Below are positions 35,937 to 45,103 of a DNA stretch of 64,000 bases, piece by piece. A model generated the notes under the pieces. The model searched no databases, was not told the origin of the DNA, and worked only from the letters and a program-made list of their open reading frames with translations. A program made the position numbers and the translations under genes. The stretch lies in the NCBI GenBank assembly GCA_016281125.1, contig JAEEIA010000041.1, positions 62,001-126,000 on the forward strand, given 5' to 3'. The stretch comes from Oscillospiraceae bacterium. Its GTDB lineage: Bacteria > Bacillota > Clostridia > Oscillospirales > Ruminococcaceae. How positions within the stretch are numbered: position 1 is the first letter of the stretch; each line of letters begins with the position of its first letter.

Positions 35937-36050
35937 TTATTCCTCCTCGCCGATGGCGGGGAGTGTCGGATCTTTCACAGAGCTTGCGGTGATCACGTCC
36001 TCCGCTTCAAATGCGAAGATTTCGATTTCCGGTGCTGTATACTGTTTCAT
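35937..36050 (-). CDS. 37-residue peptide behind surface protein B
   Basis: Near duplicate of the peptide at 17114-17224: MKQYTAPEIEIF then AFEAEDVITASS and a VKDPTLPAIGEEE tail. Only the N-terminal few residues and the last one differ, while the surface proteins upstream have diverged much more. AAAGGAGG lies 9 nt before the ATG, 15 nt after the stop of surface gene B, and the terminator at about 35900 follows. Function unknown; conservation of amino acids with several synonymous changes (for example GTC to GTG at the Val18/19 codon) argues that it is translated. Confidence 0.75.
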   Translation of the reverse strand: MKQYTAPEIEIFAFEAEDVITASSVKDPTLPAIGEEE

Positions 36051-36065
36051 GCCTGTAACCTCCTT

Positions 36066-38645
36066 TCAGTCATCCTTGCAGTCGAATACATAATATTCTG
36101 CTGCTTTGCTGTATTCATAGAACGCCCAGATCAGATCCCACATGGCGCTGCCCTCCTCGCACTGCCAGACTGCGTATGCACAGTAATCTCTCGGGCAGAC
36201 GTAGTACGTTTCGCCGTTGATCTCAATCTCCTCGCTTCCAACCGTTCCGGCGGCAGAAAAGTTCCGCATGATAAAGCAACTGCGTCCCGCTTTGTCCGTG
36301 TACTTTTCCAGATCGACGTCACCGGAATACTGCTTATGCACCACGCGGTCCGCGTCCGTGTAGATCAGCAGATCCGTGCCGGAATTGAGCACCATGCCCA
36401 GCTTATATGCGCCATGCGTTTCGTTGACAATATCAAACCAGCGCGGCATAAAGCCCTCCGGCAGGATTGTATGCGTTTTTCCGAGGAAGTAATTTTCCGC
36501 GGCCTTCATGTAACGCTCTAGCCACTCGACAAGGGTGTTCCGCTCCTCAGTCAGCGTTTCCGTGTCATTTTCGCGGGGTTCGCCCGTGTAGTTTTCAAAG
36601 TAATCCTTCACGGAATACCGGATCACACTGCCCGGCACTTTCTGCAAGCTGCTGTTGTAAATGTCGAGCAGATTGCCGTCTTTGTCATAGAGCTTCAGGC
36701 TGACCTTGTCGGTGCGCTGTGTTGCGTTGACGCCGTAGCTCAACTTGGTGTAGCCTTTATACGGGCCTTTCTTTACCTTCTGGAAGTCGGTGATTTCCTC
36801 CTCGTAGTAAGGGCCGGAGAGCACGGCCTTTTTCACGCTGTCGGTCAGCACGGTGTAGAAATTGATGTGAATTGTGCCGTCCAGAGAGAGGCTGACGCCC
36901 TTGACATAGTTCTTTAACGGTGCCTTGTAGGTGAGATAACCGGGTTCATCAGGCGGGTTGTCAATGCGGGCGTATTCTATATCACTCATGTCGCCGGAAA
37001 TCTTCGTTCCGGCACCGCCTTGCAGAGCGCCTATATCTCCCCAAATAGCGTGTGATTCAGTGACTGCATCTGCATTCCAAAGGTCAGATGCATAAATTGT
37101 TTTCAGGTAATAGCATTGATTAAACATACCGGACATATCTGTTACTTTTGATGTGTCAAAACTACTCAGATCCAATTCAGTAAAACAAGTCCAGGCGAAC
37201 ATACTGTTCATGTTCGTTACATTCGATGTATCAAAGTTGCTTATATCTATTGAAGAAAACTTATAGCATTCATAGAACATGCGACTCATATTGGTTACAT
37301 TGGATGTGTCAAAGCTGCTCAGATCCAATGTTTTTAGTGATGAGCAATCCTCAAACATGCTCTCCATATCCGTTATATTTGATGTGTCAATGCCGTTCAG
37401 ATTCAAAGATGTTAATTCTTTCAATTTGCTGAACATATGATTTGCATTCGTAACATGCGAGAAATCTGCTTTTGACAAATCAATACTGGTTACATTCGAC
37501 CAGCCGGTCGGTTCATATCGACTGTAGTAATACTTATACTGTACTGAATTGAACAGATCAGAACAATCCTCTGGCAGTACGCAGTCATCTGCCGCAACAA
37601 CACTCGTGATTGTTCTATTGTTGCGGTATATCCAGAGCTGGTTTTTGACTATATTGCCAGACAGCGTTAATACGCCCGTTTCTTCATTCAGCTTGACCGT
37701 TCTCAGCGGTACCGTACCATTCTTACATAAGTATCCCGGTTTTCCGTCCTTGCCGTCAATGCGGGCGTATTCCTTGTCTGTATGGTTTTCGTCGTATGCC
37801 GTGCCTGCGCCTCCGGCCAGTGCCAGGTTATACTGAAACATTTCATCTGATTTCGTAACAGCATCAGTATTCCACAGGTCAGAAACATAAATAACGTCCA
37901 GAAGCGGTGTAAGGTCAATGTGATAATCATATTCACCCATTTCGTAATAATATGTTGACGAATCAATCACGCTGCAATATTCAGCAAGATCTTTGAACGC
38001 ACGGAACATATAGCGCATATCTGTCACATTCGACGTATCAAAGCTGCTTAGATTCAGCGTGCGCAAGTTTAGGCAGTATGCAAACATCCGGTTCATATCA
38101 GTCACCTTGGATGTATCAACGCCGATCAGATTCAAATCACTTACGCCACAGTTTTCAAACATTCCGGACATATCAGTGACATTGGATGTATCAAGACCGT
38201 TCAGATTGATTGTAAAAAGAAACGGAGCATCACTGAACATGTGTGACATGTTTGTTACCTTGGAGGCGTCAGCCTTTGATAAGTCAATAGAATAAACCCG
38301 TTCCCATCGACGATAATACACCCATTCAAAGGTATCTTCATAGTAAACCATGTTCCAATCGCCTCCGTCGAAAAGCTCACTGCAATCCTCCGGCAGCACA
38401 CAGCCCTCCGCCGCAATAATATTTTCGACATAATCGTTCAAGCGGTATTCCCAGATCTGCTCCTTTGTCACATTACCGTTCAGTGTCAGCGTGCGCGTAT
38501 CCTGATCAAATACCGCGCTGCCCGCCGCGTGTGCCGTAAGCGGTGCATTCAGCAGCTTTGTGCCGCACGGTATGGCAGGCAAAGCACCGCCCAGCATCAC
38601 CAGTGCCATGGCAGCAACCGCTGCCGCCTTCAATCGTTTCCTCAT
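36066..38645 (-). CDS. secreted BspA-like DUF285 repeat protein B
   Basis: 859-aa exported paralogue of protein A with the same signal peptide style (1-42). It has two complete copies of the DUF285 module: opener VFDQDTRTLTLNGNVTKEQ (44-62) with four repeats (about 118-220) and cap (250-306), then opener TVKLNEETGVLTLSGN (317-331) with five repeats (about 385-515) and its own cap. The C-terminal ~255 residues match the domain of protein A (YVKGVSLSLDGTIHINFY). Second of two ATGs taken as start for spacing reasons; 38648 is the alternative. Internal module duplication is the main difference from A. Confidence 0.85.
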   Translation of the reverse strand: MRKRLKAAAVAAMALVMLGGALPAIPCGTKLLNAPLTAHAAGSAVFDQDTRTLTLNGNVTKEQIWEYRLNDYVENIIAAEGCVLPEDCSELFDGGDWNMVYYEDTFEWVYYRRWERVYSIDLSKADASKVTNMSHMFSDAPFLFTINLNGLDTSNVTDMSGMFENCGVSDLNLIGVDTSKVTDMNRMFAYCLNLRTLNLSSFDTSNVTDMRYMFRAFKDLAEYCSVIDSSTYYYEMGEYDYHIDLTPLLDVIYVSDLWNTDAVTKSDEMFQYNLALAGGAGTAYDENHTDKEYARIDGKDGKPGYLCKNGTVPLRTVKLNEETGVLTLSGNIVKNQLWIYRNNRTITSVVAADDCVLPEDCSDLFNSVQYKYYYSRYEPTGWSNVTSIDLSKADFSHVTNANHMFSKLKELTSLNLNGIDTSNITDMESMFEDCSSLKTLDLSSFDTSNVTNMSRMFYECYKFSSIDISNFDTSNVTNMNSMFAWTCFTELDLSSFDTSKVTDMSGMFNQCYYLKTIYASDLWNADAVTESHAIWGDIGALQGGAGTKISGDMSDIEYARIDNPPDEPGYLTYKAPLKNYVKGVSLSLDGTIHINFYTVLTDSVKKAVLSGPYYEEEITDFQKVKKGPYKGYTKLSYGVNATQRTDKVSLKLYDKDGNLLDIYNSSLQKVPGSVIRYSVKDYFENYTGEPRENDTETLTEERNTLVEWLERYMKAAENYFLGKTHTILPEGFMPRWFDIVNETHGAYKLGMVLNSGTDLLIYTDADRVVHKQYSGDVDLEKYTDKAGRSCFIMRNFSAAGTVGSEEIEINGETYYVCPRDYCAYAVWQCEEGSAMWDLIWAFYEYSKAAEYYVFDCKDD

Positions 38646-38717
38646 CATGAAACCTCCTTTACGTATCTGCAAACGAATTATGTCACAACGCACCCGCAGA
38701 TGCGCTGCGCTGATTTT

Positions 38718-38746
38718 ATTATAACATAATCAAATCATATGCACAA
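38718..38746 (-). promoter_or_regulatory. promoter of surface gene B
   Basis: TTGTGC, 17-nt spacer and TATAAT on the minus strand, identical in elements and spacer to the promoter at 19258-19286. Confidence 0.75.
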
Positions 38747-38978
38747 TGATCAAAGGTGAACGTAAAGCGTAGAAAAACGGCAACATAATCAATATTATTT
38801 ATGGCGAAAACTGATAATATTGCGCTGATTTGCGGTATTCTGCGCCAATATAGTGCCTTTTGCATTTTACTGCTCCGCTCACCTTGCTTTTTACCGGATA
38901 GTATGCTATAAGGCGGCAGTGCCGCCCTCCTTTTTTTCCCTATGCAGCAAAGATAATATCTTTTCTTCTCTTCTCCCA

Positions 38979-39007
38979 TTGCACTTTATGACAGAATATG
39001 CTATAAT
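38979..39007 (+). promoter_or_regulatory. outward promoter of cassette B, drives the ECF sigma gene
   Basis: TTGCAC (38979-38984), 17-nt spacer, TATAAT (39002-39007). Counterpart of 19527-19555. Confidence 0.8.
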
Positions 39008-39012
39008 ATAAG

Positions 39013-39268
39013 TTGAATATCTATATGCCGGACGCTCCGGGGCGTGCCGGCATACGGAACGGGCGGGCATTTTTCCGGTTCTGCTGTTCACGGCAGCAGA
39101 AAACCGGCCGGAGAAATTGTCATGCTGCACAAATCTCAGGGCGCGGTTTGTGCAGTTCGCCGATTTTTACCGGAGCACGGGACTTTTTTGCACCTGAATT
39201 GTTTCTTAAACAAAGGAATCTCAGGCAGAGCAGTTTCGTCCGGCTCCGTACCGGAGGGAAGTGATGCT
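39013..39268 (+). other. structured leader of the ECF sigma gene
   Basis: About 255 nt untranslated. Visible stems: ATGCCGG with CCGGCAT (39025-39053), CCGGTTCTGCTG with CAGCAGAAAACCGG (39075-39106) and CTGCACAAA with TTTGTGCAG (39125-39155), then GGGACTTTTTTGCA near 39179. No aptamer class recognised. In-frame codons continue upstream of the sigma start but without a good ribosome site. Confidence 0.5.
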
Positions 39269-39760
39269 ATGCAGGCTGCTGCGCAGGACGACGCCTTTTC
39301 GGCGCTTTACCGTCAGCATGTGAATACTGTTTATCATATTGCGCTGTCTTATCTGAAAAATCCGGCCGAAGCGGAGGATGTGACCTCCGAGGTGTTCGTG
39401 CAGCTGCTGGAATCCGGAATGCAGTTTCCGGATGCTTCCCAGGCACGGGCATGGCTGATTACCGTGACGCGGAACCGCTGCAAGAATCATCTGCGGCACT
39501 GGCTCCGCAGGGGAAGAGCCTCTGAGGAGGTCATGGAGCAGATCCCGGTTGAGAGCATGGAGCCGGAATTAAGACAGGTTATGGAGGCGGTTTACCGCCT
39601 GCCGGAGCGCTACCGTCTGCCGCTGATGCTGTTCGCGGTCGAGGGGTACTCCGTCAGGGAAACCGCAGAGATTCTGAAACTGAATGAAAGTACAGTCCGG
39701 ACAAGAATCGCCCGTGCAAGGGAGATCGTCCGAAAGGAAACGGGGGTGGATGAAGCATGA
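39269..39760 (+). CDS. ECF sigma factor
   Basis: 163-aa RNA polymerase sigma factor of the extracytoplasmic-function class. Region 2 (about 8-75) has LYRQHVNTVYHIALSYLKNPAEAEDVTSEVF; region 4 (about 100-155) has LPERYRLPLMLFAVEGYSVRETAEIL and the helix-turn-helix LNESTVRTRIARAREIV. Start at the ATG at 39269 with GGAGGG 10 nt upstream. Four-base overlap with the downstream membrane protein, the usual sigma/anti-sigma pairing. Confidence 0.92.
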   Translation: MQAAAQDDAFSALYRQHVNTVYHIALSYLKNPAEAEDVTSEVFVQLLESGMQFPDASQARAWLITVTRNRCKNHLRHWLRRGRASEEVMEQIPVESMEPELRQVMEAVYRLPERYRLPLMLFAVEGYSVRETAEILKLNESTVRTRIARAREIVRKETGVDEA

Positions 39761-40872
39761 AACCGGAACAGCGGAATCAGGAGGAACAGGCTCCGATGAT
39801 CTATCGTGAGCTCGGGCGGCAGCTTCATCTGCCCGAACAGCGGATCCGTGCGCTGGAACAGCAGATCCGCCGGAAGGCTGCGGAGCAGAAAACGGATTCG
39901 CCGGTGTATATGTCCGGCAGAAAAAAGAAGTTCCGCACAGAAAACTGGCTCGGTTACCGCTTTGCGCCCATTGCGGCATGTGCGGTGCTGGCCGTGACCG
40001 GTGCGCTTTTCTACCGCGCCGGTATGATGCGGAATTCAGAATTTGAAACGGCCGAGTCGGATTATGAAGTGGTGATTCAGTCCGATCTGCCCGAGCAGAC
40101 GAATCTGACAACGGCTGCGGATGCCGTGCAGACCGTCACCTCGGTGCTGACGTCACAGGCGGAGCACGCGCAGACCGGTACGGAGAATCCGCAGACAGAC
40201 GCTGCGCGGCAGACCGATCCGCCCGCGCAGACTGCACCGCCTGCCGTCACGGATCGCCCTGCTTCCGCGACCGCTGCCGCGCAGACCACAACGGAAATCC
40301 GGCAGACAACGCCGGAGCCGCAGACCGTATCAACGACTGTTACAACCGAAATGCCCGAGGAGCCGCCCGTCATGACCGAGGTCGTGACTGCGCCGCCTCC
40401 GACCGTCATTCTGCCGGAGGTGCCGGAAGCGGCTATCATCGCGCTCGACGATTCGATTGCACATCCCGGCGAAACCGTCAGAGCGAAGGTGTATTTCACC
40501 CGCACTGCGGCAACCGACGGCTTTGAGGTGCATCTTCGGGTGCAGTCCATGGCGGATGTTCCGCTGCCGGAGGTGCTCTCCTGTTCGTATCCGATTCAGG
40601 AGAATTCCGATGTGCGTATCAGCCTTCTCTGCTTCTACGATGAGAAAACCGATACGTATAATGCGGTGTTCGGTGAATCCTTTGAATCGACGATCCCGGC
40701 CGGAACCGCTCTGATGGAGCTGGAGCTGCGCATTCCGGAGAATGTTCCCGCCGGAACCGTTTATGAATTCTATGACCCGTCACTCCGCGCTGAGGCTCCG
40801 AAGATTATTTCGCGTGAATATCCGGACGGTATTGAGAATGCGGTCTATATTGGTTGCATTTTTGTACAATAA
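39757..40872 (+). CDS. membrane anti-sigma-like protein with cohesin-like outer domain
   Basis: 371-aa single-pass membrane protein: cytoplasmic N-terminus of about 65 residues, helix at 68-88, Thr/Pro/Gln-rich extracellular linker (105-225), then a beta-rich domain (about 230-371) with ALDDSIAHPGETVRAKVYF and IPENVPAGTVYEF, matching the cohesin-like pattern of the dockerin-cohesin proteins in this window. Coupled to the sigma gene by ATGA. By analogy with clostridial RsgI sensors it could hold the sigma factor until the outer domain meets a ligand; the anti-sigma part itself shows no standard zinc motif, so the role is inferred from context. Confidence 0.7.
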   Translation: MKPEQRNQEEQAPMIYRELGRQLHLPEQRIRALEQQIRRKAAEQKTDSPVYMSGRKKKFRTENWLGYRFAPIAACAVLAVTGALFYRAGMMRNSEFETAESDYEVVIQSDLPEQTNLTTAADAVQTVTSVLTSQAEHAQTGTENPQTDAARQTDPPAQTAPPAVTDRPASATAAAQTTTEIRQTTPEPQTVSTTVTTEMPEEPPVMTEVVTAPPPTVILPEVPEAAIIALDDSIAHPGETVRAKVYFTRTAATDGFEVHLRVQSMADVPLPEVLSCSYPIQENSDVRISLLCFYDEKTDTYNAVFGESFESTIPAGTALMELELRIPENVPAGTVYEFYDPSLRAEAPKIISREYPDGIENAVYIGCIFVQ

Positions 40873-40927
40873 TGCGCTGATTTGCATCGGTTCGGCACGC
40901 AAATCAACAGGAAATGTAAAAAAGCCC

Positions 40928-40956
40928 TTGACTTTCGGCTAAAAGTATAGTATACT
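40928..40956 (+). promoter_or_regulatory. promoter of rny
   Basis: TTGACT (40928-40933), 17-nt spacer, TATACT (40951-40956). Confidence 0.8.
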
Positions 40957-41243
40957 ATTGTTGTGTATTATGCATTGCACCGGAAGTCGGGGCCTTTTTT
41001 GTGCGCCGGTGTCCGATGGTGTTTTGCGGCAGATGCCGCTGTATGATCTTTTTTTATGTCCCGCAGGCCGTGTTATGACGCTGCGGTGACTGTCTGATAC
41101 CGGAACCGTCCGGCGGATAGAGAAAGACGCGGAACGGACGATTTCCCATTCACAAAACTGAATCATCAAACGGCGTGTTTCCTGCCGCAGAATCAAATGA
41201 TAAATACCATACCATTTGAATATGTTAGGAGGAAATCACAGGT
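40957..41243 (+). other. long untranslated leader of rny
   Basis: About 280 nt. It contains a GCACCGG/CGCCGGTG stem with an internal CCTTTTTT run (about 40977-41014) and GCGGCA/TGCCGC followed 9 nt later by seven T (about 41027-41056), which could be an attenuator. No known riboswitch recognised. Confidence 0.4.
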
Positions 41244-42932
41244 ATGACACTGAGTACCCTCATGCTGGTCGCCGATCTGAATCCCGGTGTTGCGGTTTTG
41301 CTGATTGTTCTTGCACTTGCTGTCGGTGCCGCTGCCGGCATGATGTTCGGCTCCAAGCGTGCCAAGCAGGATGTGGATGCACAGATTCAGAGTGCTGAGG
41401 CGCGCGGCGTGACCAAGGGCATTGAGCAGCGGAAGCGTGATGCGGAAGCAGCGATCGGCAGTGCGGAGAAGGAAGCGGAACGGATCCGCAGCTCGGCTGC
41501 CAAGGAAGCAGAGGACCGCAAGAAAACCGCGCTCGTGGAGGCGAAGGACGAAATCTTCAAGCTCCGTACCGAGGCGGAAAATGATATTAAGGTCCGCAGA
41601 AATGAGATGAGCCGTCAGGAACGGCGCATCCAGCAGAAGGAAGAAAACCTCGACAAGAAAACAGAGCATTTTGAGCGCCGTGAGGAGCAGCTCCAGAACA
41701 AGCTGCATCAGGCAGACGAACGCCTCGCTGAGGCTGAACAGATCAAGAAGGCAGGCACCGAGGAGATTGAGCGCCTGAAGCGCAGCGAAATCGACCTGCT
41801 GGAACGTATCTCGGAATTTTCCAAGGAGCAGGCGAAGGATTATCTGTTAAAGCAGCTCGATCAGGATCTTGTGCATGAAAAGGCCGTGAAGATTGCGGCC
41901 TACGATCAGCAGATCCGGACAAACTGCGAGGACATCGCCAGAAGCCATATTTCTATGGCAATCGCAAAATGTGCGGCAGAACAGGTTTCGGAGGTCGCGG
42001 TTTCCGTTGTCCCGCTGCCGAATGACGAAATGAAGGGCAGAATCATCGGACGCGAGGGCAGAAATATCCGTTCGATTGAATCGCTGACCGGCGTTGATCT
42101 CATCATTGACGATACGCCCGAGGCTATTACGCTGTCCTGCTTTGATCCGGTGCGCCGCGAGGTTGCCCGCATCGCACTCGAAAAGCTGATCGTGGACGGA
42201 CGCATCCATCCCGCCAGCATCGAGGAAAAGGTCGACAAGGCACGCAGAGAGGTCGAAAAGCGCATTAAGCAGGAGGGCGAGCGCGCCATTCTGGAAACGA
42301 ATGTCCACGGCCTGAATCCGGAGCTGATCCGGCTGCTCGGCCGCCTGACCTTCCGTACTTCCTACCGTCAGAACGTGCTGAACCACAGCATCGAGGTTGC
42401 AACGCTGGCCGGTATTCTGGCCTCTGAGCTCGGCCTGGATGCCAACATGGCAAGACGCGCAGGTCTGCTGCATGACATCGGCAAGGCGCTGACTGCCGAG
42501 ATCGAGGGCTCGCATGTCGCCATCGGCGTGGACGTCTGCCGCAAGTACAAGGAACCCGCAGAGGTCATTCATGCGGTGGAAGCGCACCATAACGATGTGG
42601 AGCCGCGTACCGCAATCGCATGTATTGTGCAGGCGGCTGACGCGATTTCTGCTGCAAGACCCGGCGCCCGCAGCGAAAACCTTGAAAGCTATATCAAGCG
42701 TTTGCAGAAGCTCGAGGAAATCTGCATGTCCTATGAGGGCGTGGAGAAGTGCTATGCAATGCAGGCCGGCCGCGAGGTTCGTATCATGGTCAAGCCGGAG
42801 GTCATCGACGATGAGCGCATGGTGCTTGTCGCAAGAGAGATCGCCCAGCAGATTGAAAACGATATGGAATATCCGGGACAGATCAAGGTCAACCTGATCC
42901 GCGAGAGCAGAGCAGTTGACGTTGCGAAGTAA
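41244..42932 (+). CDS. rny: ribonuclease Y
   Basis: Membrane-tethered endoribonuclease that starts mRNA decay. 562 aa, slightly longer than usual: N-terminal membrane helix (about 15-37), long charged coiled coil (40-200), KH domain with [21 protein letters not shown] (about 265-285), and HD domain with [12 protein letters not shown] and [13 protein letters not shown] lies 11 nt before the ATG. Confidence 0.96.
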   Translation: MTLSTLMLVADLNPGVAVLLIVLALAVGAAAGMMFGSKRAKQDVDAQIQSAEARGVTKGIEQRKRDAEAAIGSAEKEAERIRSSAAKEAEDRKKTALVEAKDEIFKLRTEAENDIKVRRNEMSRQERRIQQKEENLDKKTEHFERREEQLQNKLHQADERLAEAEQIKKAGTEEIERLKRSEIDLLERISEFSKEQAKDYLLKQLDQDLVHEKAVKIAAYDQQIRTNCEDIARSHISMAIAKCAAEQVSEVAVSVVPLPNDEMKGRIIGREGRNIRSIESLTGVDLIIDDTPEAITLSCFDPVRREVARIALEKLIVDGRIHPASIEEKVDKARREVEKRIKQEGERAILETNVHGLNPELIRLLGRLTFRTSYRQNVLNHSIEVATLAGILASELGLDANMARRAGLLHDIGKALTAEIEGSHVAIGVDVCRKYKEPAEVIHAVEAHHNDVEPRTAIACIVQAADAISAARPGARSENLESYIKRLQKLEEICMSYEGVEKCYAMQAGREVRIMVKPEVIDDERMVLVAREIAQQIENDMEYPGQIKVNLIRESRAVDVAK

Positions 42933-42939
42933 GAAATCT

Positions 42940-42973
42940 CAATGCGCATGATTCGTTCGGGTCATGCGCATTG
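42940..42973 (+). terminator. hairpin after rny
   Basis: CAATGCGCATGA with TCATGCGCATTG, 8 nt after the rny stop; no real T-run, so termination may be partial. Confidence 0.55.
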
Positions 42974-42998
42974 CTGTAAAGAAGAGTAGAGTGGTATT

Positions 42999-44696
42999 AT
43001 GGCTAAAACAATATTTGGTACAAGTGATAAATCCAATTTCATTCTGAATATGGATCTTGACAAATTCCGCTCCGCCTGCGGGGAAATCGCAATGATCATT
43101 TTCTGGTCAACGGCGCTGTCCCAGCTGATGAGCCACATGCTCGGCTCGGCGGAATTGGGGCTCTCTGAAATTGCGAATTCCGGCGGTCTGGCCGGTGTGC
43201 TGGTGTTTCTGCTGCTGCTGGTGCGCAGAACCTCGGTTATTTTCTCACTGGCTGCGGTTTTTGCACTGTTTGCAACTGCCATCGGCCTGATGCGCAAGCA
43301 GTTTTCCAAGGCGACCGCAGCACCGTATCTGCTGCTGAGCGGTTCGCTGATCTGGGCGATGATTTCGCGGTTCCATTCGTATGATCTCCGCACCTCGCTG
43401 CTCGGATATTCCGGCCACGAGGAGGGCTGGTTTGTACTGCTGATGTATGCCGGTATCTTCTATCTCGGCACCATGGTGCGAGGAAAGTCCGACCGTGAAC
43501 GCTTTGTCAGGCGGCTCATGGGCTTCGGCATCGCGCAGGGCGTTGTCGGCCTGATTCAGGCGCTGCCGTTTGTGGATTATATTGATCCGTCCAAGGGGCT
43601 GAACCCTTACCGCAATATTGATCCGCTGCTGTACTGGAATGTGCGCCTTCCGGCCGGTATGACCGACAGCCCGATCAATTACGCGATGATGCTCGGTATG
43701 GTCGGCGCGGCTGCCGTGCCTGCGGCGATGCTCTCAGAGGAGAAAAAGACCCGTGTGCTTGCGAAAATCTGCCTGTTCCTCTCTGTGGTGATGTCGTTGA
43801 AAACGCAGACGGTTGCGGGACTGATTGCAGGATTCGGGCTTCTGCTGCTGACGCTGATTATGGCTGCTGCCAAGCACAAAACCGCGTTCAGCAAGGCCGC
43901 GCCCTGTGTTCTGACGGTTGCTGCGGTGATTCTTGCGGCGGGCTGGATTTATGCCTCCCCGCGCATCAATCAGACCTATTTCCACCCGGACCGCACTGAG
44001 CTTTCCGATAAGCGCTGGCCGAAGGGCATCATGGTGAGAGGCTGGGAAGACGACGTTTCCGATGTGGTTCTGGAGAATGCGTTTGTGTTCGACAAGAACA
44101 CGGACGGCAAGACCTATCCGGCGCTGTATGACGGCGGAATTGTATGGGATAACGGCTATTACAGACTGTTCAATACCGGAGCGTATGCGCCGTTCAAGGA
44201 GCATGACTTTGAGATTTATGACGCGATCTCTGTTCTGCGGTATTGCTGGGAGCAGGGCGTGCGTGCTGTGAAAATTGATCCGCTGCTCGGCGTCGGCCCG
44301 GACAATTTCGTTTATACGCAGCTGAAAACCAGCTACGACATTTCCGGTAATCCGAACTCGGTGGATGCACCGTACAACGAGTATCTGTATATTGCGGGAA
44401 CGCGCGGCATTCCCTCGCTGCTGATGCATCTGGCGCTGGTTGTGTGCTGCTTTGTGCTCGCATGGAAGCGCAGAAAGAACGGCAGCAGCTGGATCCGGCT
44501 CTCCGCGTGCTGTGCGGCGGTGCTGTATCTGCTGACGGCGATTGTCGGTACGTCTGTGCTGACGGTAGTGCCTGTATTCTTTGCGCTGCTTGGTCTGACA
44601 GCAGCGGATCCGCTTGCGGAAACCGAAAAAGCGGCTGCCCCTGCCAATCCTGAAAAGGCTCAGAAAAAGGATAAAAAGGACAAAAAAGCAAAATGA
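42999..44696 (+). CDS. O-antigen ligase/polymerase-like membrane protein
   Basis: 565-aa polytopic membrane protein with about ten hydrophobic helices, a large extracytoplasmic loop (about 320-430) and the Wzy_C-type motif LLGVGPDNFVYTQL followed by APYNEYLYIAGTRGIPSL. Members polymerise or ligate surface polysaccharide repeat units; the substrate cannot be told here, since no glycan gene cluster is nearby. The C-terminal tail is Lys-rich. Ribosome site is weak (AGAAGAGTAGAG). Confidence 0.78.
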   Translation: MAKTIFGTSDKSNFILNMDLDKFRSACGEIAMIIFWSTALSQLMSHMLGSAELGLSEIANSGGLAGVLVFLLLLVRRTSVIFSLAAVFALFATAIGLMRKQFSKATAAPYLLLSGSLIWAMISRFHSYDLRTSLLGYSGHEEGWFVLLMYAGIFYLGTMVRGKSDRERFVRRLMGFGIAQGVVGLIQALPFVDYIDPSKGLNPYRNIDPLLYWNVRLPAGMTDSPINYAMMLGMVGAAAVPAAMLSEEKKTRVLAKICLFLSVVMSLKTQTVAGLIAGFGLLLLTLIMAAAKHKTAFSKAAPCVLTVAAVILAAGWIYASPRINQTYFHPDRTELSDKRWPKGIMVRGWEDDVSDVVLENAFVFDKNTDGKTYPALYDGGIVWDNGYYRLFNTGAYAPFKEHDFEIYDAISVLRYCWEQGVRAVKIDPLLGVGPDNFVYTQLKTSYDISGNPNSVDAPYNEYLYIAGTRGIPSLLMHLALVVCCFVLAWKRRKNGSSWIRLSACCAAVLYLLTAIVGTSVLTVVPVFFALLGLTAADPLAETEKAAAPANPEKAQKKDKKDKKAK

Positions 44697-44702
44697 TTCA
44701 AA

Positions 44703-44736
44703 AAGCGGCGGATCTCCGGATTCGCCGCTTATTTAT
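44703..44736 (+). terminator. terminator
   Basis: AAGCGGCG with CGCCGCTT around a 12-nt loop, then ATTTAT, just after the membrane-protein stop. Confidence 0.75.
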
Positions 44737-44839
44737 CGTGCTGTATTTCTCTGCCATGGAAAATACTGGCTTCTGAACAAGGCCGGCGGTGGGAGTGGAT
44801 ATTTTGCAGTATTTATGAGCGCTTATGGCGAGCCGAATC

Positions 44840-44998
44840 AAAAGTTTTGGTCGAGCTTTTTCAAAAGCTCGCGGATCGAGGGCAGCGCCCTCGTCGCCGT
44901 CCGCAGACGGCGAAATCCCCCGCGTTCAAGAGCTCGGCGGGCTTGGGAACCTGCGATAGAGGTCCCCATTCCTGAATTGCATCCGCGAAGCGGATACC
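44840..44998. repeat. interspersed hairpin-rich repeat, copy 2
   Basis: Second copy of the element at 5361-5524, same orientation relative to the plus strand and same order of five palindromes, ending ATCCGCGAAGCGGATACC. Stems differ by paired changes. Not flanked by the 30-bp palindrome here. Confidence 0.85.
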
Positions 44999-45045
44999 GC
45001 TTTATATATATCCGTGATTAGCTACTCCCTTTTCCTGCGAATCTC

Positions 45046-45074
45046 TTGCATTTTTTTGCATAATATGATATAAT
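45046..45074 (+). promoter_or_regulatory. promoter of the ruv operon
   Basis: TTGCAT (45046-45051), 17-nt spacer, TATAAT (45069-45074), 30 nt before the ruvC start. Confidence 0.8.
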
Positions 45075-45103
45075 AGAATGGACTAAATATGGAGGTGACC
45101 GGT

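Larger units (their letters stand above)
38646..39012. repeat. right flank of cassette B (homologous to 19186-19565)
   Basis: Shares with cassette A the ribosome site, GCACCCGCAGATGCGCTG, the surface-gene promoter, the A/T-rich middle, a GGCAGTGCCGCC motif near 38913 and the outward promoter. Similarity ends just after the outward -10 box. Confidence 0.8.

Noticed and set aside
39044-39268. N-terminal extension of the ECF sigma factor
   Set aside because: The frame is open upstream, but the sigma domain starts after 39269, GGAGGG is placed for that ATG, and the upstream stretch folds as leader RNA.
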